A stretch of 64,000 bases of DNA, from the NCBI GenBank assembly GCA_965215165.1, contig CBDCCX010000006.1:1426001-1490000 (forward strand), in the 5' to 3' direction. Under the pieces are notes generated by a model that ran no database searches, was not told where the DNA came from, and saw only the letters and a program-made list of their open reading frames with translations. The stretch is from JANQRZ01 sp965215165 (GTDB taxonomy: Bacteria; Bacteroidota; Rhodothermia; Rhodothermales; JANQRZ01). A program made the translations under genes and the position numbers. How positions within the stretch are numbered: the stretch's first letter is position 1; every line of letters begins with the position of its first letter. Positions 34,615-43,217 of this stretch are shown in pieces.

Positions 34615-35930
34615 CAGAGGTCTCGGAGGCGGCCGGCGAGGTCAGCAGGCGCGAGGAAGACGAACTTCTTGCCGCGCTTCTGCTGGTCCAGCAAGCCTCG
34701 CTCGGCCAGGTCCAGCAGGTCGGCCCGCGCTGTCGCGTAAGCTACGTCGTGGCTCGTCCTGTGGGAGGCAAACGTGTAGGCCATTCTCGGGTGCCGCGTC
34801 GCGTGGTCGAGGAGCGCGATCTGCCGGTGGTTGAATTCAGTCGAGGGCTTCAGCAGGGCCTTCGTCTCGGCCACTTCTTTCACCTTGCGCTCCAGGTACA
34901 CCTTGAGGCCGGCGATGGCCTGCTCGATCACCCGAAGCTGAGCGAGAATGAAATAGGTCAGGTCGTTGTCGTCGGTCTCGGTGTAGAGGAACGACTTTGC
35001 GTATCGTGCGGGTGCGTCCTTGAGGATGCGCGAGATCGACAGGTACTCCGCCAGCCAGAACTCTTCCCTCAGCATGAGCCAGTAGAACAGAGCACGCGCC
35101 GTCCGGCCGTTTCCGTCTTTGAACGGGTGGTCGTAGGCGAGCCAAAAGTGCAGGATGATGGCTTTCACGACCGGATGCAGAAAGGCTCCTGTCTCCGCCT
35201 GGTTCACAAACTGGCACATCCGCTCCAGCCGTTCTGGAATCTGCTCTGCCGGCGGGGGCCGGTGCAAGAGCTGGTTCTGATCGTCGTACACCCCGATGCC
35301 GTCTCCAGGATCGCGGAAGCCGTCGCCGTCAAGGGTGTGCTCGGTCACGATACGGTGCAGGTCGGCCACCAGCTCCGGCGTCAGCGTCTCGCTGACCCGC
35401 CCGCGAAGGTGATGCATCGCCCGGTAGTTGTTCAACACCATCTGCTCCGAGCGGTCACGCGGCGCACGCCCCGTGCGGATCATCTCCTTCGCCACCTGTC
35501 GCGTAGTGACGGCTCCTTCGAGCTGACTCGACGTGACCGCCTCCTCGATCAGCGACCGCACGATGTAGCGGTCGCGCGTCTCCGGGTTCGTGGCCTGCTC
35601 AGGGAGGGCGATGTGGCCTGCGGCGTCCCGGTCGATCCGGTGCAGGCGTTCGAGCATCGGATCGACGAGGGCGTACACGAACGGAGCTCCGTCACGATCA
35701 CGGAGCAGAGCAACTTGTCTGTACAGACCATGTCGTAGCACTTTTCGTATGGCCCATACGTCCTCTATCACCAAGCCGTCCGGCGGTCTCGTCCGTCGCA
35801 GCGTGTCCCAATGCCGATAGCGGCCTTCAGGGGCTGGCCCGCGTCTAAGCTCGTTGAAATACGCCTCTTTGTTATCTGAGGTGTAGTAGATGGTAACGTC
35901 TGTCTCGGGAGGTGTCTGAGGGACTCTCAC
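34614..35930 (-). CDS. Fic-domain protein AMP-transferase, class II
   Basis: Transfers AMP from ATP to a target protein hydroxyl. 438 residues. The active-site loop HPFKDGNGRTAR (residues 268-279, catalytic H268) is intact. The inhibitory helix (S/T)xxxE(G/N) lies N-terminal as SSQLEGA (E138), which makes it class II, auto-inhibited. The C-terminal ~80 residues form a winged-helix region (TSHDVAYATARADLLDLAERGLL) that could bind DNA. The start is GTG 35930, just after an AT-rich palindrome. It is upstream of and coupled to ribD; a role in riboflavin control is only a guess. Confidence 0.92.
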   Translation of the reverse strand: MRVPQTPPETDVTIYYTSDNKEAYFNELRRGPAPEGRYRHWDTLRRTRPPDGLVIEDVWAIRKVLRHGLYRQVALLRDRDGAPFVYALVDPMLERLHRIDRDAAGHIALPEQATNPETRDRYIVRSLIEEAVTSSQLEGAVTTRQVAKEMIRTGRAPRDRSEQMVLNNYRAMHHLRGRVSETLTPELVADLHRIVTEHTLDGDGFRDPGDGIGVYDDQNQLLHRPPPAEQIPERLERMCQFVNQAETGAFLHPVVKAIILHFWLAYDHPFKDGNGRTARALFYWLMLREEFWLAEYLSISRILKDAPARYAKSFLYTETDDNDLTYFILAQLRVIEQAIAGLKVYLERKVKEVAETKALLKPSTEFNHRQIALLDHATRHPRMAYTFASHRTSHDVAYATARADLLDLAERGLLDQQKRGKKFVFLAPADLAGRLRDL

Positions 35931-35948
35931 GTGCTACCTATCAGTTTG

Positions 35949-35973
35949 CTATCAATCAATTATCAATTGATAG
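35949..35973. promoter_or_regulatory. Palindromic operator candidate upstream of fic
   Basis: CTATCAAT (35949-35956) and ATTGATAG (35966-35973) form a perfect 8-base inverted repeat around a 9-base AT-rich centre, in the only strongly AT-rich stretch here, 19 bases before the fic GTG. It suits binding by a dimeric winged-helix protein, possibly Fic itself. Confidence 0.45.
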
Positions 35974-35985
35974 TTGAGCTCGTTT

Positions 35986-36630
35986 CTAAAGTTCCTCCAC
36001 CCAACCCGGAAGGTCGTCCAGCGCCCATCGCTCGAAGTAGAACTTGTGCTCCGACCGGGCACGAGGGTAGGCCAGCACGAACCGTCGCACGTCTTCGACG
36101 GGATGCGCCCGGAACGCCTGGACGAGACGGTCTTTGAGCGGGGTCGGCGAGAACAGGCTCCAGTCCCAGCCGTCGTGGGCCGGCTCGGGAAAGCACACCG
36201 TCGCGCCCGCGTCGAGGAGCCGGCGGAGTGCCGGAATCCCGTAGCGCCGCTCGGCGGTGGCGACGGCGCGCAGGTCGTCTGCCCCCACGGTCCCCACCGT
36301 CCCGACGAGCACGGCTGCCGCTGCCGGATCGACGAGCGTCGCGGATGGATCGGCGACCCGAGCGACGCGCCCCTCGCGCTCTGCCACCGTCCACCGGACC
36401 CTCCCGAACATGCCGAGGAGCGCGGGGAGGAACGCCTCCGGCCGGGTGGTCGTCAGCCCAACGCGGTCGCCCTGACTGCCGGCGAGGTAGCCTCGGAAGT
36501 ACGAGGCGGGGGCGAGAAGCGCGCCGAGCGGCAACGCGGGCTCGTCCCGGCGGCGTGCGTCGGGGTCCGTTTCGGCCGAGAAGGCTTCGAGGTGGACCGG
36601 CTCTTCGTAGAAGTATTTGACGATGTCCAA
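35986..36630 (-). CDS. Protein of unknown function
   Basis: I do not recognise this 214-residue protein. It has no signal peptide or membrane segment. Visible features are DIVKYFYEEPVHLEAFSAE at the start, AASYFRGYLAGSQGDRVGL-like central text, an Ala/Val-rich middle (DPAAAAVLVGTVGTVGADDL), and a C-terminus rich in aromatic residues (HDGWDWSLFSPTPLKDR, EHKFYFERWALDDLPGW). TTG 36630 was chosen: the longer ATG reading to 36726 runs over both promoter boxes and into plsC. The base composition matches the neighbours. Confidence 0.6.
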   Translation of the reverse strand: MDIVKYFYEEPVHLEAFSAETDPDARRRDEPALPLGALLAPASYFRGYLAGSQGDRVGLTTTRPEAFLPALLGMFGRVRWTVAEREGRVARVADPSATLVDPAAAAVLVGTVGTVGADDLRAVATAERRYGIPALRRLLDAGATVCFPEPAHDGWDWSLFSPTPLKDRLVQAFRAHPVEDVRRFVLAYPRARSEHKFYFERWALDDLPGWVEEL

Positions 36631-36648
36631 GGGGCAACCGATTTGCGC

Positions 36649-36656
36649 CGAAGGTA
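36649..36656 (-). promoter_or_regulatory. -7-like box for the unknown gene (TACCTTCG)
   Basis: Minus-strand TACCTTCG, 18 bases before TTG 36630. It lies back to back with the plsC promoter and supports the TTG start. Confidence 0.35.
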
Positions 36657-36660
36657 CGCC

Positions 36661-36690
36661 TGTGCGGAGCGCCACGGTGGGGTACCTTTG
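36661..36690 (+). promoter_or_regulatory. Promoter of plsC
   Basis: TGTG (36661-36664), an 18-base spacer, then TACCTTTG (36683-36690), identical to the ribH -7 box. ATG 36717 follows after 26 bases. Confidence 0.55.
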
Positions 36691-36716
36691 CGCGCTCCCC
36701 TCCCTCGTCTCCCTGC

Positions 36717-37526
36717 ATGAAAGCACTTCAGTCCGCGCTGATCTGGGCCGCCGAGGTCGCGATCGTTCTCCTGTGGCTCCCGCTCGTGGCGGTCGTCCGG
36801 CTCTTCGACCGCGACCCGGCGCACTACGCGACGGGCCGCCTCTTCCGGCTCCTCGGCAACGCGATGACGCGCGTCAACCCGCTCTGGAACGTGCACCTCG
36901 AAGGGGACCTCCCGGACGAGCCGCGCCTGCCCTACGTCGTCGTCGCCAACCACCAGTCCAACGCCGACATCCCCGTCATCAGCCGACTGCCGTGGGAGAT
37001 GAAGTGGGTGGCGAAGGCCGAGCTGTTCCGCCTCCCCGTGGCCGGGTGGATGATGCGGCTCGCGGGCGACATCCCCGTGGCCCGGCGCAGCCCGGAGAGC
37101 CGCGCCGCCGTCCTGCTGGCCGCGCGCCAGACCCTCGCCGACCGCTGCTCGGTGATGTTCTTCCCGGAGGGGACGCGCTCGCGCGACGGCCGGGTGCGCC
37201 GCTTCCAGTCCGGCGCGTTCCGCCTCGCCATCGACGCCGGCGTGCCCATCCTGCCGCTCGCCATCGACGGCACGCGCGACGCGCTCCCGAAGCACGGCTG
37301 GAAGTTCGGCCATGCCATCCACGCCCGCCTCAAGGTGCTCCCGCCCATCCCCACCGCCGGCCTCCGCCCGGCCGATGCCGAGGCGCTCAGCGCCCAGGTG
37401 CGCGACCAGATCGTCGACCAGATCGCGGCGTGGCGTGGGGCGGACCCTGCCGAGGTGGACGCCCTCGCCGAGCCGGTCTCGCCGGCCGCGCGCCGCGTGG
37501 AAGAAACGACAAAATTGCCGCGCTAG
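36717..37526 (+). CDS. plsC: 1-acyl-sn-glycerol-3-phosphate acyltransferase
   Basis: Adds the second acyl chain to lysophosphatidate on the inner membrane. 269 residues. An N-terminal hydrophobic anchor (LIWAAEVAIVLLWLPLVAVV) is followed by the HX4D catalytic motif VANHQSNADIPVI (H79, D84) and the glycerol-phosphate site FFPEGTRSRDG (150-158), then VPILPLAIDGT. The C-terminal ~50 residues are charged and may be disordered. A tRNA gene follows 51 bases later. Confidence 0.93.
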   Translation: MKALQSALIWAAEVAIVLLWLPLVAVVRLFDRDPAHYATGRLFRLLGNAMTRVNPLWNVHLEGDLPDEPRLPYVVVANHQSNADIPVISRLPWEMKWVAKAELFRLPVAGWMMRLAGDIPVARRSPESRAAVLLAARQTLADRCSVMFFPEGTRSRDGRVRRFQSGAFRLAIDAGVPILPLAIDGTRDALPKHGWKFGHAIHARLKVLPPIPTAGLRPADAEALSAQVRDQIVDQIAAWRGADPAEVDALAEPVSPAARRVEETTKLPR

Positions 37527-37577
37527 CCCGGAGGTCGCGCGCGCGCAGCGTAGCTTTAGCGTCTGCCATCCGCCGAT

Positions 37578-37650
37578 TGCCCGGTAGCTCAATTGGCAGA
37601 GCACCAGTTTCTGGATCTGGGGGTTGAAGGTTCGAGTCCTTCCCGGGCAA
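37578..37650 (+). tRNA. tRNA-Gln (anticodon CTG)
   Basis: The cloverleaf has acceptor TGCCCGG/CCGGGCA, a D arm with AGCTCAATTGGCAGAGC, and anticodon stem CCAG(T)/(T)CTGG around loop TTCTGGA, giving CTG. The T-T pair at 31/39 is common in tRNA-Gln. No CCA is encoded (AACTC follows). Confidence 0.95.
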
Positions 37651-37659
37651 CTCGACTCA

Positions 37660-37692
37660 AGCCACTCGCTCTCCTGCGAGTGGCTTTTTTTT
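37660..37692 (+). terminator. Intrinsic terminator after tRNA-Gln
   Basis: Perfect 10-base stem AGCCACTCGC/GCGAGTGGCT with a 6-base loop, followed by an uninterrupted run of T. Confidence 0.92.
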
Positions 37693-37710
37693 GCCGACTG
37701 AGAGCAAAGT

Positions 37711-37867
37711 CGTGTTGACAGTTAGCAGGTGGAGGCCGGTTCGAGGGCAGTCTGAGGACGATCCGAGGCGCGCGAGGAGCCAGATGCCGTAGCATCGGGC
37801 GACGAGCGCAACGAAGGAGCGGCCCAGAGTGGCCCGAAACGGCTCATCGTGATTGACTGTCAACACG
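37711..37867. mobile_element. Small non-autonomous inverted-repeat element (MITE-like), copy 2
   Basis: A 157-base element bounded by perfect 12-base inverted repeats CGTGTTGACAGT (37711-37722) and ACTGTCAACACG (37856-37867). Its centre (37779-37806) is identical over 28 bases to the element that splits the PIN gene at 2815-2969, and similarity extends beyond that on both sides. Spurious frames across it read VALVARCYGIWLL in both copies, but nothing suggests it is translated. It lies about 120 bases upstream of the secreted protease gene. Confidence 0.7.
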
Positions 37868-37988
37868 GCCAAGCGCAGAGGCGGTGCGCCCGACCTCCCA
37901 CCGGGCTCGAGGACGAAGCGTGTTGCAGATTACGGCGGCCGGGGCGATATTCGCCGAGCTCTCCCCCTCCACCACCCCCCGGTCTTCC

Positions 37989-40922
37989 ATGCCTCTCCTC
38001 CGACCCGTTCTCCTCGCTGGCGCGTTGCTCTGCGTCACCACGGCCGCGCACGCGCAGTCGGCCCGGCCCGCTGCGCCCGAGGCCACGCTCGTGCTCGTCG
38101 AGCGCATTCAGCTTCCGGCTGTCGACAACGACGCCCTCATCGCGCGGGACGCGGCGCGCGCCGACGGCAAGGTCGGCCCGCTGCGTTTTGCCGAGCCGTT
38201 CGACCTCAGCGCCTCCGCTCGGAGTGCCGGCACGTGGGAGACCCTCGCCGACGGGCAGCGCGTGTGGCGGCTCCGCATCGGCTCGCCGGACGCGTACTCG
38301 CTCAACATCGGGTTCAGCCGCTTCCGTCTCCCCGAAGGGGCCACGCTCTGGCTCTACCCGGCGGGCGAGGCCCCGCACTTCCGCGCCTTCACGGCGGCCG
38401 ACAACGAGGCACACGGCGAGCTGTGGACCCCGATCGTCCGCGGCGACGAGACCGTGATCGAGCTGAACTTCCCGGACGTGAAACCCTACGACGAGCCCGA
38501 CTTCGAGCTGGAGATCGGCCGGGTCAACCACGCCTACCGGCCCTTCGGCCTCGACCGGTCGACCCTCTCGGCGCACGACCTCGAGCGCTCCGGCTCGTGC
38601 AACGTGGACGTGGTCTGCCCGCAGGGCGACGGCTTCCGCGACATCATCCGCTCGGTCGGGGCCTACACGCTCAACGGCTTCGACCAGTGCAGCGGCTCGG
38701 CGATGAACAACACCTCGCAGGACGGCCGGCCGTACTTCCTCACCGCCGATCACTGCGGCGTCCGCTCCAGCAACGCCGCCAGCATGGTGATCTACTGGAA
38801 CTACGAGAACTCGACCTGCCGCGTGCCCGGCTCCCCGCAGAGCGGCCAGAACGGCAACGGCTCGCGCGACCAGTTCAACTCGGGCGTGCTCTTGCGCGGT
38901 ACCTCAGGCGGCGGCACCTCGGGCGGCCCCGACTGGACCATCGTCGAGACCGACGATCCGATCCCGCCGGAGTACGCCGTCTACCTCAACGGCTGGGACC
39001 GCCGCGACCGGGCGACGCCGAGCGCCATCGCCATCCACCACCCCGGCGTCGAGGAGAAGCGCATCTCGTTCGAGAACGACCCGACCTCGATCGACTCCTA
39101 CCTCGGGCGGCCGAACAACCCGGCCGGCACCCACCTCAAAGTGACCGACTGGGACCTGGGCACCACCGAGGGCGGCTCCTCGGGCTCGCCGCTCTTCAGT
39201 CCCGAGAAGCGCGTAGTCGGCCAGCTCTCGGGCGGCTTCGCCTCGTGCAGCAGCCAGACCGCCGACTGGTACGGGCGCATGGCGCGCAACATGACCACCG
39301 GCGCGCAGGCGTTCCTCGATCCGGGCAACACGGGGGTCCCATTCATCGACGGCAAGGAGGCCGGCGAAGCGCTCTTCGGCTCGATGACCGCCACCCCGGC
39401 CAGCACCACGCCCGGCGAGACGGTGACCCTGACGACTACCGTCACGAATGGCACGGGGGCGCTGCTGAGCGGCGTCGTGTTCGAGGACGACCTCGCCCCC
39501 GGCCTCACGTTCGCCGGCAACCTCACCACCTCGGCCGGCTCGGCCGGGCAGGCGGGCGGCACCGTGGGCTGGACCTTCGACATCGCCGACGGGGCGATGC
39601 AGACGATCTCCTACGACGTGACCGTCGGGGCGAGCGTCGAGAGCGACATCTTCAACGCGGCCACCCTCGACCACCCGGCGCTCGACGCCACGGTGAGCGT
39701 CGGCGTGACCATCGACGTGTTCATCGAGGCAGACCTCGTCTACACCAACAACCAGACCGTCTCGATCCCGGACAACGCCTGCCCGTCGAACGTGACGAGC
39801 GCCATCGACGTGCCCGCTTCGTTCGCGTGGGACGACCTCAAGGTCGGTGTGACGATCGGGCACACGTGGCGCGGCGACCTTCGCGTCGAGCTGCGGAGTC
39901 CCGACGGCACGACGGCGCAGCTCCTCCAGCGCGTCGGCGGCTCGGCCGACAACCTCGACGCCCTGTTCAGCGACGACGGCCCGGCCAACGCCTTCGGCAG
40001 CGGCGACCACAGCCTCAGCCCGCCGAGCTACGAGGTCGAGGGCCGGCCGCAAGGCGACGGGAGCGACCCGCTCAGCAGCTTCGACGGCGAAGACCCGCGG
40101 GGCACGTGGACCCTCGCCGTCTGCGACGACGCCGGAGCCGACATCGGCAGCATCCAGCAGTGGTCGCTGCTGTTCTTCACCCCAGGCACGCCGAGCGACC
40201 TCGCTCTCACGCTGACGCCGAGCAACCCGCCGGTCGTCGTCGGAGCGGGCGGAGGCCCGGTCGGCTTCACAGCGACACTCACCAACAACGGAACCGCCTC
40301 GGAGAGCTTCGACGCGTGGACCTTCGCCGAGCTGCCCAACGGGAATCTCTTCGGTCCGATCACTGGCCCCGTTCGCGTGACGCTCGGCGCGGGGGCGACG
40401 CTCACGCGCGCGCTCACCCAGAACGTCCCGGCGAACGCACCGACCGGCGCGTACCGCTACATCGGGTACCTCGGCACGTTCCCCAACGACGTGGTAGCCA
40501 CCGATGACTTCGGCCTCACCAAGTCCAGCGCGGCCAGCACCCAGGCGGCCTTCGGCACGTCGTGGACCACGCTCTACGCCGACTCCGGCTCGCCGGTCGA
40601 GGCGGGTCAGACGTGGAAGGCCTCGGTAGAGACGGCGGCCCACTCGACCAGCCAGGCCGAAGGCTTCGCCGTCGCCGCGGTCTATCCGAACCCGATGCGG
40701 GACGGGGCCGTGGTGCGCGTTCGCCTCGCCGAGGCGGGCGCTGTGACCGCGTCCGTCTACGACCTGCTCGGCCGCCGCGTGGCTGTGCTGCACGACGGTA
40801 CGCTGCCCGCAGGCGAGACGGCTCTCGCGCTCGGCACCGCCGGCCTCGCCGACGGGACCTATCTCGTCCGGGTCGAGGCCGCAGCCGGCGTCGCGACGCA
40901 GCGGGTGACGGTGCTCCGCTAG
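37989..40922 (+). CDS. Secreted trypsin-like (lysyl-endopeptidase-type) protease with P domain and T9SS tail
   Basis: An extracellular serine protease of 977 residues. A signal peptide ends AAHAQ (about 23) and a propeptide of ~180 residues follows. The catalytic domain has FLTADHCG (H255), PDWTIVE (D315) and TEGGSSGSPLF (S398). Then come a DUF11-like repeat domain (~450-550), a P/Homo-B domain (~590-730, HTWRGDLRVELRSPDGT), a module of ~150 residues shared with the FG-GAP protein at 20286, and a sorting tail beginning VYPNPMRDGAVVRVRL. ATG 37989 was chosen because a proper signal sequence starts there. It probably degrades extracellular protein for nutrition. Confidence 0.9.
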   Translation: MPLLRPVLLAGALLCVTTAAHAQSARPAAPEATLVLVERIQLPAVDNDALIARDAARADGKVGPLRFAEPFDLSASARSAGTWETLADGQRVWRLRIGSPDAYSLNIGFSRFRLPEGATLWLYPAGEAPHFRAFTAADNEAHGELWTPIVRGDETVIELNFPDVKPYDEPDFELEIGRVNHAYRPFGLDRSTLSAHDLERSGSCNVDVVCPQGDGFRDIIRSVGAYTLNGFDQCSGSAMNNTSQDGRPYFLTADHCGVRSSNAASMVIYWNYENSTCRVPGSPQSGQNGNGSRDQFNSGVLLRGTSGGGTSGGPDWTIVETDDPIPPEYAVYLNGWDRRDRATPSAIAIHHPGVEEKRISFENDPTSIDSYLGRPNNPAGTHLKVTDWDLGTTEGGSSGSPLFSPEKRVVGQLSGGFASCSSQTADWYGRMARNMTTGAQAFLDPGNTGVPFIDGKEAGEALFGSMTATPASTTPGETVTLTTTVTNGTGALLSGVVFEDDLAPGLTFAGNLTTSAGSAGQAGGTVGWTFDIADGAMQTISYDVTVGASVESDIFNAATLDHPALDATVSVGVTIDVFIEADLVYTNNQTVSIPDNACPSNVTSAIDVPASFAWDDLKVGVTIGHTWRGDLRVELRSPDGTTAQLLQRVGGSADNLDALFSDDGPANAFGSGDHSLSPPSYEVEGRPQGDGSDPLSSFDGEDPRGTWTLAVCDDAGADIGSIQQWSLLFFTPGTPSDLALTLTPSNPPVVVGAGGGPVGFTATLTNNGTASESFDAWTFAELPNGNLFGPITGPVRVTLGAGATLTRALTQNVPANAPTGAYRYIGYLGTFPNDVVATDDFGLTKSSAASTQAAFGTSWTTLYADSGSPVEAGQTWKASVETAAHSTSQAEGFAVAAVYPNPMRDGAVVRVRLAEAGAVTASVYDLLGRRVAVLHDGTLPAGETALALGTAGLADGTYLVRVEAAAGVATQRVTVLR

Positions 40923-40941
40923 CCGCACTCGGCGGATATGG

Positions 40942-40979
40942 AAAAGGGGCGCGGCCTTGCACAGGCTGCGCCCCTTTTT
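40942..40979. terminator. Bidirectional intrinsic terminator
   Basis: Stem AAAAGGGGCGCGGCCT / AGGCTGCGCCCCTTTT with one G-T pair and a short loop. The A-run and T-run at its ends let it work for both the protease gene and the convergent small gene. Confidence 0.88.
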
Positions 40980-40995
40980 CTGTTGGCATGCCGAG

Positions 40996-41208
40996 CTACA
41001 TCTTGCCGCGGCCCTGGCGCTCGGCCTCGCGGACCTTCTCCGGGTCGGGCGCGATGATGGTTTTGTGCTTGCCCTCCTGAGGTAATGACTGCGGATCGGT
41101 GCCGACCTCGGGCTGAACCTCGGGGTCGCCGGCACCGGACTTGTCCTCGACGTAGTCGGGCTTCTGGCTCTGGAGCTTCTTCGGGTCCATTTCGGGCTGG
41201 TCAGACAT
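40996..41208 (-). CDS. Small hydrophilic protein of unknown function
   Basis: 70 residues, highly charged and without cysteine or hydrophobic core: it starts MSDQPEMDPKKLQSQKPDYV and ends EKVREAERQGRGKM. It looks intrinsically disordered. It could be a stress or chaperone-associated peptide. The start and frame are supported by codon bias and by the terminator just beyond its stop. No family recognised. Confidence 0.55.
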   Translation of the reverse strand: MSDQPEMDPKKLQSQKPDYVEDKSGAGDPEVQPEVGTDPQSLPQEGKHKTIIAPDPEKVREAERQGRGKM

Positions 41209-41285
41209 GGCGGGCGGAGGTAGGTGAGAGGAGAGCGTGCTACGGCGCGGCCGCCACTTCGTTCTCGTTCCGCCGCACGGGGCGT

Positions 41286-41882
41286 CTAGGTCGTGGCGAT
41301 GCTCTGCTTGGGGTCGGCGAGCGGGTAGTCGGCCTCGGCCTTGCCCTGCGCCATCTCGCGCAGCCGCCGCCGGAGCAGCCGCCGCCGGAGCGGGCTGAGG
41401 TGGTCGATAAAAAGCACGCCGTTGAGGTGGTCGAACTCGTGCTGCACCACGCGCGCCAGCATCCCCGACGCCTCCATGTCGTGCGGCACGAACGCGCGGT
41501 CGAGGAAGCGCACCCGGATGTGCTCCGGACGGACGACGTCTTCGCGGAGGTCCGGGATCGAGAGGCAACCCTCCTCGTAGTCGCACAGGTCGTCCTCGTC
41601 GGCGTCCACGATCTCGGGATTGATGAACGCTACGGGCCCCACGGCCCAGAGCGGGAGCACACCCAGCTCCTCCTCGATCTCGGCGGCAAACGTGCTGAGG
41701 TCCACGACGAACAGCCGCTCGCTACGGCCCACCTGCGGCGCGGCCAGTCCGATTCCGCTCGCGCCGTGCATCGTCTCGACCATGTCGTCGAGGAGCTGCT
41801 GGAGCGCCGGGCTGTCTGCCTCGACGGGAACCGTTTCGGCCCGCAGGATGGGGCTGCCATAGGGGTAGATCGGGAGAATCAT
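41286..41882 (-). CDS. def: Peptide deformylase
   Basis: Removes the formyl group from new proteins. 198 residues. The three motifs are complete: GIGLAAPQ (43-50), EGCLS (104-108, metal-binding cysteine 106) and QHEFDHLNG (147-155). An insertion after the first motif (EIEEELGVLPLWAVGP) is slightly longer than usual. The start overlaps the ruvX stop as ATGA, giving translational coupling. Confidence 0.96.
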   Translation of the reverse strand: MILPIYPYGSPILRAETVPVEADSPALQQLLDDMVETMHGASGIGLAAPQVGRSERLFVVDLSTFAAEIEEELGVLPLWAVGPVAFINPEIVDADEDDLCDYEEGCLSIPDLREDVVRPEHIRVRFLDRAFVPHDMEASGMLARVVQHEFDHLNGVLFIDHLSPLRRRLLRRRLREMAQGKAEADYPLADPKQSIATT

Positions 41883-42340
41883 GGGCCAGAGGGGATGTCC
41901 GAGGTCGGGCGTTCGCTCGCCCGCTCGTCGAGGTACTCTTGGAGGATGACGGCTGCGGCGGCACGGTCCACGCGGCCTCGGTCGCGACGGGCTTTGCGGC
42001 CGGCTCCGGCCGTGCGGATTGCCTCCTTCGCCCGAGCCGATGAGAAGCGCTCGTCCCACGTCACGATCTCGACGCCAGGGAAGGCGTTGCGGAGCCGGTT
42101 GACGAAGGGGCGCACGCGGTCGGTCGCCGGCCCCTCCTCCCCGTCCAGATCGAGGGGCCAGCCGACGACGAGCGTCTCGATCCCGTCGCGCCGGTCGAGC
42201 GCCCGAAGCGCCTCGACCGCCACGTCCGGCGCACACGTGTCGAGCGGCTGCGCGAACAGCCGGAGCGGGTCGGCCACGGCCAGGCCGACCCGCTTCGTGC
42301 CGTAGTCTACACCGACGAGGCGAGGCAATGTCGAGAGCAT
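41879..42340 (-). CDS. ruvX: Holliday-junction-resolvase-like / pre-16S rRNA nuclease
   Basis: The YqgF/RuvX family member of 153 residues, thought to trim the 5' end of 16S rRNA precursors. LVGVDYGTKRVGLAVADPL holds the first catalytic aspartate of the RNase-H fold, ETLVVGWPLDLDGEEGP the second motif and VTWDERFSSARA the third. ATG 42340 gives the normal N-terminus; an upstream in-frame ATG adds 20 non-conserved residues. It is co-translated with def. Confidence 0.9.
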   Translation of the reverse strand: MLSTLPRLVGVDYGTKRVGLAVADPLRLFAQPLDTCAPDVAVEALRALDRRDGIETLVVGWPLDLDGEEGPATDRVRPFVNRLRNAFPGVEIVTWDERFSSARAKEAIRTAGAGRKARRDRGRVDRAAAAVILQEYLDERASERPTSDIPSGP

Positions 42341-42450
42341 GGGGCCGGGTTCGACAGAGTCGGGGAGATCCGTTGGAGCCAACAGCGTTGAGTAAATCAA
42401 ACAGGGCCGGCAGAACCGGCCCTGAAAGGTACAACGGGATGCGCGGGGAC

Positions 42451-42891
42451 TCAGGCCTTGCTCGTTGCCTTCTTGCGAGCGGTGCCGTTGGTCTTGACGC
42501 CGTTCTTCTTGGCCCCGTTCGCGGTGCCGTTTGGCGCGTCGGCGCTGCCCTCGGGGATAGAGTAGCCGAGGTCGGCCAGCGGCTTCTGCAGCTCCTGCTT
42601 CACCCGCTTGCTCGGCTTGAAGTGCGTTTTGCGCCGGCTCGGGATGAAGACCGTCTCGTTGGTCTTGGGGTTGCGGGCCTTCGGCTTGGCCTTCGTCTTC
42701 TTGACCTCGAAGACGCCGAAGTCCCGGAGCTCGATGCGGACCTCGGGATCCGCCTCCAGCATCAGCTCACGCAGCGCGGCGATGACGTCCGTCACCCAGG
42801 GCTCCGACTTGTAGATCGGCATACCCCGAAGCTCAGCGACACGCCGGGCCACGTCCTTTTTAGTTAGGGTTGGGACACGTTCCTGTGCCAT
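42451..42891 (-). CDS. HU/IHF-family DNA-binding protein with basic tail
   Basis: 146 residues from ATG 42891 (MAQERVPTLTKKDVARRVAE). The HU fold is visible: helices at the start, IRDFG-type turn ELRDFGVFEVKKTKAKPKARNPKT, and the DNA-binding arm with FIPSRRKTHFKPSKRVK. A Lys/Asn/Thr/Gly-rich tail of ~40 residues (NGAKKNGVKTNGTARKK) follows, as in histone-like HU variants. It would bend and compact DNA. A 326-base spacer lies upstream. Confidence 0.88.
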   Translation of the reverse strand: MAQERVPTLTKKDVARRVAELRGMPIYKSEPWVTDVIAALRELMLEADPEVRIELRDFGVFEVKKTKAKPKARNPKTNETVFIPSRRKTHFKPSKRVKQELQKPLADLGYSIPEGSADAPNGTANGAKKNGVKTNGTARKKATSKA

Positions 42892-43217
42892 GATGTTCTC
42901 AGTGGTGGTGGATGGGAGATAGGTCCTACACATGGGGAGGATTGAAGAACGAACAGGAGCACCGCACTCAATCGCGGGGGAAACCGCCTAGTCGTGGCTG
43001 CCCTCTAGCGATACAGGTTAGGCACTTAAATCGGCTTCTTCCCTTCCTTCTTCTGCGCACTGCTCTAGGCATCCGACAGGCCAGAAGCCAACGCAGTGGG
43101 CCACAACATGGTGGCTTTGCACATGTTCCAGAAGAACACAACCGGTTGTGCTGATATTGTACCGGAAAGCCGTTTCCGCAAAGCTGTTCGTGGGCCAGAA
43201 GGTTTTCTTCTCCAAAT
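42892..43217. other. Long spacer upstream of the HU-like gene; possible regulatory or small-RNA region
   Basis: No convincing protein gene is seen in these 326 bases; short frames here are rich in cysteine and unlike the local codon use. The region is less GC-rich than its surroundings. It holds a perfect 14-base palindrome CACAACCGGTTGTG (43137-43150), a hairpin GCCAC/GTGGC (43111-) and ACATG/CATGT repeats. It may contain the HU promoter and operator, or a small RNA. No signature of 4.5S, RNase P or tmRNA was found. Confidence 0.35.

Noticed and set aside
37657..37872. Short frame reading VALVARCYGIWLL
   Set aside because: It lies within the small inverted-repeat element; the same words appear in the other copy only because the DNA is repeated.
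42892..43217. Possible SRP RNA, 6S RNA, RNase P RNA or tmRNA
   Set aside because: None of the conserved cores (such as GGAAGCAGCC for SRP RNA or a CCA-ended tRNA-like part) could be found.
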